Part shown: piece by piece, positions 1-4,767 of the stretch
Layout of the letters: each line of letters begins with the position of its first letter
Numbering within the stretch: the first letter of the stretch is position 1
Source: Candidatus Sumerlaeota bacterium
GTDB taxonomy: Bacteria; Sumerlaeota; Sumerlaeia; MWCT01; JAGHBZ01
Length of the DNA stretch: 7,473 nt
Direction: 5' to 3'
NCBI GenBank assembly: GCA_021160705.1
Contig: JAGHBZ010000280.1
Coordinates: forward strand, 1 to 7,473
Program-made: the position numbers and the translations under genes
The notes under the pieces: model-generated
Databases searched by the model: none
Told to the model about the DNA's origin: nothing
What the model saw: the letters and a program-made list of their open reading frames with translations, nothing else

Positions 1-1
1 C

Positions 2-211
2 TACTATAACGCCAGCTCAGAGAGACAAACCATCTCTCCGGAAGGAATTATCACTGAAGGGTTCAGCTTCCCGCTTGATTTTTGGGTATCTGGACTTGAT
101 GACTCCCTGGAGAGACCTTTTCAGGATACTATTACCCTGGCTAAGGGAGAAATAGGTCAGATTTCTTTTCAAAAAGAAAGATTTAAGGCAAAATGCTGGG
201 CTTTTTATTAG
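2..211 (+). CDS. C-terminal fragment of an unrecognised protein (5' end outside window)
   Basis: An open frame enters from the left edge and runs 69 codons to a TAG at 209-211. It lies in the same frame as the downstream binding-protein gene and ends 21 bases before its ATG. The peptide has alternating hydrophobic and polar stretches with many aromatic residues (for example GFSFPLDFWVSGL, and the end KAKCWAFY). This suggests the end of a beta-rich, possibly extracytoplasmic domain. I do not recognise the family. The tight spacing and shared strand suggest it is an upstream member of the same operon. It could also be an unrelated gene that merely ends here, and the fragment is too short to decide. 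Confidence 0.5.
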   Translation, partial: YYNASSERQTISPEGIITEGFSFPLDFWVSGLDDSLERPFQDTITLAKGEIGQISFQKERFKAKCWAFY

Positions 212-216
212 AAAAG

Positions 217-224
217 AAGGAGGT
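217..224 (+). promoter_or_regulatory. Strong ribosome binding site of the binding-protein gene
   Basis: AAGGAGGT, a near-perfect Shine-Dalgarno sequence, lies 8 bases before the ATG at 233. It fixes that ATG as the start in preference to the overlapping frame that opens at 193. The site lies just after the stop codon of the upstream fragment. Confidence 0.85.
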
Positions 225-232
225 AGAAGAAA

Positions 233-1570
233 ATGAAAAGACGGAAAGAAATAGTACTGGTTTTAAGTTTAGTGATAGGAATCACATTTGTTATGTTCAC
301 AGGAGATGTAACGGCAAAGAAAAAAGCAAGCGAGCAAAAGGTTATCCAGTTCTGGTTCCCGGAGGGTCTTGCAGAGATGCAGGAACTTATGGCTCAACAT
401 ACAAAAAGATTTGAGAAACTCACAGGGATAAAGGTCAAAGTATCTCACGTTGACTGGGAGGTAATAAGGAGTAAATTGCGTCTGGTCGTTGATGCTGGTA
501 GTCCCCCTGATGTCGTTCAGGTCGGATTTGACACTCCTGTGGTCTACGCGGGAATGGGTAAACTAAAACCCCTGAACGAATATATAAAGAGAGACCAGAT
601 AAACCCGGCTGACTATGCACCTGTGCTCTGGGAAGCTGGCACAGTGGAGAATAAAGTCTATGGTATTCCATTTCTTGTTGAAGACCGTGTGATATTTTAC
701 CGCACGGATTTACTTCAGAAGAAGGGGCTGAAGCCACCAGCGTGGGACTGGACATGGAACGACCTTAAGGAATACGCCAGAAAATTAAATGACCCGCCCA
801 GGGTATATGGGTTCGCCATAATGGCAGGACTGAATGACCAGGATACTTTCTGCTGGTTTGAACCTGTGCTCAAGTCCTTTGGAGGCGACTATTATGACAA
901 GGACTACACTCGGAGCCTGTTGAATACTCATTCTGCGCAGAAGGCATTTGAGTTTTATGCGAGTTTTGTAAAAGAAGGACTATGTCCCCGAGATTGCGTG
1001 AATTATGGAAGAGACGACATAGATGGAGGATTTGTGGCTGGAAAGTTCGCTATGGTTCAAAGTGGACCGTGGTTGATGAAGCGTATGCATAAAGAGGCAC
1101 CACATCTGGAGGGAAAATGGGCAGTAGCACCAATGCCTGTGGGACCTGTGAGGCGGTATGCCTTCAGCGCCGGAACACTCCTTATTATGTTTGATAAAGG
1201 CGAACCAAAGAACTCCTGGTCCTGGGAGTGGATAAAATTTGAGACCGCACCTGAACAGCAAAGGGAATGGTATAAGCTGGAATTAGCGATGACAAGTCTT
1301 CCCGGGATGAAAGGGGTGAGATGGTCCAACCCAAAGGATGTAGAATTTCTGACAAAAGTATTCATACCTATGCTTAAATTTGGCGAGGCACCACCGAAGA
1401 TTGTTTCAAAGATAAGTTTTGGACCGAACCATCCGATAGCAATGGCTCTTCAGAAGATGATATTGGAGAACTGGACAGCGGAAAAAGCTGCGGAGTTCGC
1501 TGCCAAGGAATATGAGAGACAACTAAAGATGGCTGTTTATTATCCTGGCATTAAGAAAAGGCAAAAATGA
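233..1570 (+). CDS. ABC transporter sugar-binding protein (extracellular solute-binding protein family 1)
   Basis: This is the periplasmic receptor of a CUT1-type carbohydrate importer; it captures sugars or oligosaccharides and delivers them to the permease pair encoded next. The 445-residue length is usual for the family. Residues 1-28 form a signal peptide: a basic start (MKRRKE), a hydrophobic core, and a likely cleavage after VTA at 26-28. There is no cysteine near the cleavage site, so it is probably soluble rather than a lipoprotein. Family hallmarks are FEKLTGIKVKV at 60-70, AGSPPDVVQV at 88-97, GIPFLVEDRVIFYRTDLL at 144-161, the WTWNDLKEYARKL stretch near 173-185, GKFAMVQSGPW at 270-280 and the AVAPMPVG stretch near 297-304. 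The start is set by a strong ribosome binding site. Its stop overlaps the next gene's start (ATGA), indicating translational coupling. The exact sugar cannot be read from sequence; the neighbouring hydrolase suggests mannan- or pectin-type oligosaccharides. Confidence 0.95.
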   Translation: MKRRKEIVLVLSLVIGITFVMFTGDVTAKKKASEQKVIQFWFPEGLAEMQELMAQHTKRFEKLTGIKVKVSHVDWEVIRSKLRLVVDAGSPPDVVQVGFDTPVVYAGMGKLKPLNEYIKRDQINPADYAPVLWEAGTVENKVYGIPFLVEDRVIFYRTDLLQKKGLKPPAWDWTWNDLKEYARKLNDPPRVYGFAIMAGLNDQDTFCWFEPVLKSFGGDYYDKDYTRSLLNTHSAQKAFEFYASFVKEGLCPRDCVNYGRDDIDGGFVAGKFAMVQSGPWLMKRMHKEAPHLEGKWAVAPMPVGPVRRYAFSAGTLLIMFDKGEPKNSWSWEWIKFETAPEQQREWYKLELAMTSLPGMKGVRWSNPKDVEFLTKVFIPMLKFGEAPPKIVSKISFGPNHPIAMALQKMILENWTAEKAAEFAAKEYERQLKMAVYYPGIKKRQK

Positions 1571-2298
1571 GAACCTCTACCAAGGGTAGTATGGTCGTAG
1601 GACTATATCGTTATCGGAAAGAGTATCTCTTTGTTATGCCCGCCTTTTTGGTGCTCTTCGGGATAATGATATATCCGATATTTTATGGGTTCTATCTGAG
1701 TTTCTACGACACATTACTGGGGTTTGATATAAAGAAGTTCGTTGGCTTTGGAAACTATATAGAGGTCTTAAAACTCCCGAGCTTCTGGAAGATATTCGCA
1801 CAAAGCATCTACTGGACTGCCTTAACCGTAATTGTTGACACTGTGCTTGGCCTGGCTGTTGCTGTATTTATGAGCAAGAACACCATCTGGGCAACCTGGA
1901 TAAAAAAGATAGTCCTTATCCCCTGGGTCTGCTCTTCAGTTGTAATAGCACTTACCTGGACCTGGATTTACCACGGTACATTTGGCGTGCTTAGCGACCT
2001 TATTTTGAAAGTCGGGTTAATCAAGCAGATGGACCAAATCCTCTGGCTTGGCGACCCACGACTTTCCCTTACCTCTGTGACGCTGGTTAATATATGGAAA
2101 GGGTTTCCATTCGGAGCAATTATGCTATATGCCGCGATTGAAGGGATTTCGCAGGAGCTATATGAGGCGGCACGCGTTGATGGTTGTAATGCCTGGCAAA
2201 GCTTCTGGCACGTGACCATCCCGGGGATAAGAAACACACTTATTGTTTGCATACTTTTTGGTGTTGTCTGGACATTTAATTATTTTGACCTTATCTAG
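1567..2298 (+). CDS. Sugar ABC transporter permease, MalF/UgpA type, cut short by an in-frame TAG
   Basis: This is an inner-membrane channel subunit of the CUT1 importer. The ATG overlaps the upstream stop (ATGA), with an AAAAGG ribosome binding site 5 bases before it. Hydrophobic segments lie near residues 20-46, 81-102, 112-135, 168-191 and 223-242. The EAA loop that docks the ATPase is present at about 199-219 (YEAARVDG, then TIPG), with E200, A201, A202 and G206. The frame stops at codon 244 (TAG, 2296-2298), immediately after NYFDLI, where homologues usually continue with an aromatic residue and then an LLTxGGP-like motif. The frame continues past the stop with exactly that sequence up to 2472, so the 243-residue product lacks its last membrane helix. 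Translated as is, it is probably not functional. With TAG read as an amino acid it is a normal 301-residue permease. A later in-frame ATG at 1591 is a less likely start. Confidence 0.85.
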   Translation: MRTSTKGSMVVGLYRYRKEYLFVMPAFLVLFGIMIYPIFYGFYLSFYDTLLGFDIKKFVGFGNYIEVLKLPSFWKIFAQSIYWTALTVIVDTVLGLAVAVFMSKNTIWATWIKKIVLIPWVCSSVVIALTWTWIYHGTFGVLSDLILKVGLIKQMDQILWLGDPRLSLTSVTLVNIWKGFPFGAIMLYAAIEGISQELYEAARVDGCNAWQSFWHVTIPGIRNTLIVCILFGVVWTFNYFDLI

Positions 2299-2472
2299 CT
2301 TATGACAAGAGGCGGTCCCTTGGGAAGCAGTGAAATCCTGGCTACATATCTTTATAAGACCGCTTTCTGTGACTTTCGGGTAGGAACTGCATGCGCTATT
2401 GGTGTTATTATGTTTTTCATTATGGTCATCTTTGCTTTTTCTTACTCCAGACTATATCGGATAGAAGAGTAA
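2299..2472 (+). pseudogene. In-frame 3' remainder of the MalF-type permease gene, downstream of the TAG
   Basis: Codons after the TAG encode LMTRGGPLGSSEILATYLYK, then a hydrophobic helix (about residues 273-293 of the joined protein), and end at TAA 2470-2472. This is the normal C-terminal end of the family: the TxGGP turn, the SEILATYLYK segment and the last membrane helix. No frameshift is needed, since 2470 is in phase with the ATG at 1567 and the joined frame has 301 codons. The end lies 3 bases before the next permease start, which is the usual operon spacing. An ATG at 2302, one codon after the TAG, could in principle restart translation to give a 56-residue piece, but no ribosome binding site precedes it. 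Calling this a remnant assumes the TAG really stops translation. Confidence 0.8.
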
Positions 2473-2475
2473 CCT

Positions 2476-3327
2476 ATGATTCTAAGGCTAATAAAACAAG
2501 GGGAGATAACCATAATAAGGCGTGTGCAAAATGCCTTTTTTGCTCTTCTCCTATCACTTTTTATTCTCTTTCCGTTTTACTGGATGTTGGTCACCTCAGT
2601 AAAGGTAAAGCCCGACGTCTTTGCCATTCCGCCGATATATTTTCCTATGCGCTTCACAATCAAGAGTTTTCTTTATTTTATAAATCAGGGGGCACCGAGA
2701 TATATCCTGAACACCGTGATTGTCGCAATGGGGACATTGCTCTTTACGCTTAGTCTTGCGGTTCCCTCTGCGTATGGCTGTGCCCGATTTAACTTTCCCG
2801 GGAAGAGGAAATTTCTAAGTGGAGCTATAATCACCCAGATGTTCCCGGGCGTACTTCTCATAGTCCCGCTTTATCGGCTTATGAAATTTACTGGTCTGCT
2901 GGATTCATATTTCTCACTAATCCTCGCCAATACCACAATAGTTCTTCCGTTCAGTATAATGATACTCTTTTCATTTTTTAAGGAGTTGCCAGTTTCCCTT
3001 GAGGAGGCTGCATTGATAGATGGTTGCTCAAGATGGAAGGCATTGCTCCACATTGCCCTGCCTCTTTCACTTCCCGGACTTATTGCCACTGCCACTTATA
3101 TCTTTATCGTTGCCTGGAACGAGTATATGTTTGCGGTCACTTTCATAAGCCATGATGAGCTAAAGACACTTCAGGTGGGTCTTGCGGGGCTGAAGACACT
3201 TTATGCTAACACCTGGGCAGACATATTGGCTGGTGCGGTCATTGCTGCCGTACCTGTCATTCTTTTATTTCTTATATTTCAGCGTTTTATAGTCAAAGGA
3301 TTAACTGCTGGTGCAGTGAAAGGTTAA
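2476..3327 (+). CDS. Sugar ABC transporter permease, MalG/UgpE type
   Basis: This is the second inner-membrane channel subunit, pairing with the MalF-type permease to carry sugar from the binding protein into the cytoplasm. Its 283 residues are typical for the family. The first helix lies near 19-41 and is followed by the TSVK turn at 40-43. Further helices lie near 78-100, 114-135, 144-168, 200-222 and 249-270. The EAA loop is at about 176-196, with E177, A178, A179, G183 and the closing ALP at 194-196. The C-terminal VKGLTAGAVKG is a hallmark of this subgroup. It starts 3 bases after the TAA that closes the extended upstream permease frame; a weak purine-rich stretch (AGAAGAG, 2463-2469) may serve as ribosome binding site. 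If translation of the upstream gene ends at the TAG, coupling would be lost and expression may fall. The gene itself shows no damage. Confidence 0.94.
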   Translation: MILRLIKQGEITIIRRVQNAFFALLLSLFILFPFYWMLVTSVKVKPDVFAIPPIYFPMRFTIKSFLYFINQGAPRYILNTVIVAMGTLLFTLSLAVPSAYGCARFNFPGKRKFLSGAIITQMFPGVLLIVPLYRLMKFTGLLDSYFSLILANTTIVLPFSIMILFSFFKELPVSLEEAALIDGCSRWKALLHIALPLSLPGLIATATYIFIVAWNEYMFAVTFISHDELKTLQVGLAGLKTLYANTWADILAGAVIAAVPVILLFLIFQRFIVKGLTAGAVKG

Positions 3328-3331
3328 AAAA

Positions 3332-4735
3332 ATGAATATGCACAGAACTTTCAATCTGATTCTTTATGGGCTACTTACCGCTCTGATAATGACTGCTTCT
3401 GCAGAGGTAGAGGAGTCCGCCTTCATAGTATATTGCGACAATGAAGGGGTCTACTATGCCAGAAGTGGAAGCACAGGAGAGGTAATTATTAGTAATTCCG
3501 ATGCCGCCCCAGTTATTGAGCAGGCGTTAAATGACGCATCTACCACAGGGGGCACTATTGTCCTCAGGGAAGGAGAGTACCTGCTTGGCAGACCTGTGCT
3601 CTTGGATAAACCGTATACCACGCCTGTAAATATAACGATAATGGGTTACGGAGCACTTCTAAAGGTAAAGTCATTTAATCAATGTGGACTGGTCTTCAAT
3701 GGTTGCGAGAACCTTACTATTCAGGGGATTACTATTGAAGGAAGAGGAGACGAGACGGTTGAGGTCAATCTGATTCGCATTCTCGGATGTAAGAACGTCT
3801 TGCTAAGGGACGTGAAGATGAATAAAGGATGGGATTTGCTGGCTGTGGATTCCTGGAGTTCTGCTCCTATCTATTCTGGTATTGCTCCTTGCGATTATTC
3901 CAAGATGAGCGACCTGATTAAGCTGGAAGAGATAAAGGCAACAAATGCTAATAGGGATGGGGTCTATTGCTATGGCGACAGGGTCTTTATGAGAGATATG
4001 TATTGTTGCAATAATTCTTTCGGCATTGAGTCAGGAGCAAAGTATCTTGAGCTCGATGGAGCTGTACTGAACAACAATTATGGTTGGCACGGCGTGTGGA
4101 GCTGGAATGGGGTGGATGGCGTCCGGTTGTGTAATATTACCGCAAATAATAATAAATATCATGGAGTCTGCATTACTAATCCCACAGCTCAGGGGAAAAG
4201 TATGAGAAATGTTTTCCTCCAGAACGTGGTGTGCTGTAACAATGGGCAGACAGGGATATTGATTCAGAACCAGGGAGCAACTGAGGAGAAACCTGAAGCA
4301 ATAATTGAGAATGTGGAGATAAGGGATATAATAGTGAAGAATAACGCAAGGCTGGAACGCTGGGCGAACTTCCTAATAAATGGCACCTCACAGCGAAATG
4401 TCATCAAAAATGTTCTCCTGAATAATATCATCATAGAGGAAACTGAAGGTGTGCCACATAATGGACTGGAGATAGCCGCGGTAGAGAATCTACTTGGTAA
4501 TAACATTATTGTGAGAGGACACCCCTGGAGTGGTATTGTCCTCAGAGATGGCACATATAAACCTACCAAGGATATACTCATTCAGGGGCTAATAGCGGAG
4601 AGCAATCACAACGGCGTCTATATTTATTGCACCAACTCAGACTCAATCCATATTAAAGACTATATTATGAAAAACAACGTTAATGATTTTCTTATCATCA
4701 GCAAGAAAAAAGGAAATTATTGGTCAATTTATTAA
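3332..4735 (+). CDS. Secreted right-handed parallel beta-helix protein (pectate-lyase-like fold)
   Basis: This is a 467-residue exported protein, probably acting on or binding polysaccharide outside the cytoplasm. A signal peptide covers residues 1-24, with a likely cut after ASA at 22-24. Residues 60-86 (IEQALNDAS, then GGTIVLREGEYLL) match the N-terminal capping segment typical of the pectate lyase superfamily and other polysaccharide-active beta-helices. From about 100 to 450 there are short repeating strands of 20-30 residues of the form xNVxLxxVxxxNN-xGI, for example near 127-137, 155-165, 295-310, 327-338 and 359-369, which are typical beta-helix coils. Asparagine pairs recur at the turns, and about 13 cysteines are spread through the protein. 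I cannot identify a catalytic centre, so lyase, hydrolase, epimerase or a purely binding role all remain possible. It starts 4 bases after the MalG-type stop with a weak AAAGG site 8 bases before the ATG; an in-frame ATG at 3338 is an alternative. The operon context supports a role in polysaccharide use. Confidence 0.85.
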   Translation: MNMHRTFNLILYGLLTALIMTASAEVEESAFIVYCDNEGVYYARSGSTGEVIISNSDAAPVIEQALNDASTTGGTIVLREGEYLLGRPVLLDKPYTTPVNITIMGYGALLKVKSFNQCGLVFNGCENLTIQGITIEGRGDETVEVNLIRILGCKNVLLRDVKMNKGWDLLAVDSWSSAPIYSGIAPCDYSKMSDLIKLEEIKATNANRDGVYCYGDRVFMRDMYCCNNSFGIESGAKYLELDGAVLNNNYGWHGVWSWNGVDGVRLCNITANNNKYHGVCITNPTAQGKSMRNVFLQNVVCCNNGQTGILIQNQGATEEKPEAIIENVEIRDIIVKNNARLERWANFLINGTSQRNVIKNVLLNNIIIEETEGVPHNGLEIAAVENLLGNNIIVRGHPWSGIVLRDGTYKPTKDILIQGLIAESNHNGVYIYCTNSDSIHIKDYIMKNNVNDFLIISKKKGNYWSIY

Positions 4736-4754
4736 CCCAAAACCAGAGAAAAAT

Positions 4755-4761
4755 GAGGAGG
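4755..4761 (+). promoter_or_regulatory. Ribosome binding site of the GH5-type gene
   Basis: GAGGAGG lies 6 bases before the ATG at 4768 and favours it over the in-frame ATG at 4753, which would place this purine run inside the coding region. The bases AGGAGGC (4756-4762) are perfectly complementary to GCCTCCT at 4799-4805, so the site could be masked by the early coding sequence. Confidence 0.75.
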
Positions 4762-4767
4762 CTAAAA

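Noticed and set aside
193..414. 73-codon + strand frame overlapping the start of the binding-protein gene
   Set aside because: It overlaps the signal-peptide region of a clearly real gene in another frame, has no ribosome binding site of its own and shows no recognisable protein pattern.
2296..2298. TAG as a pyrrolysine codon
   Set aside because: The family position normally holds an aromatic residue in a membrane transporter, not a catalytic site, and no pyl genes or associated RNA element are visible. It stays possible only if the genome carries the pyl system.
2391..2753. 120-codon + strand frame spanning the end of the MalF-type gene and the start of the MalG-type gene
   Set aside because: It lies in a different frame from two well-supported permease frames, and its sequence has low-complexity, non-protein-like composition.
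4753..4755. Upstream in-frame ATG as the start of the GH5-type gene
   Set aside because: It would place the GAGGAGG ribosome binding site inside the coding region and has no good site of its own; the ATG at 4768 has ideal spacing.
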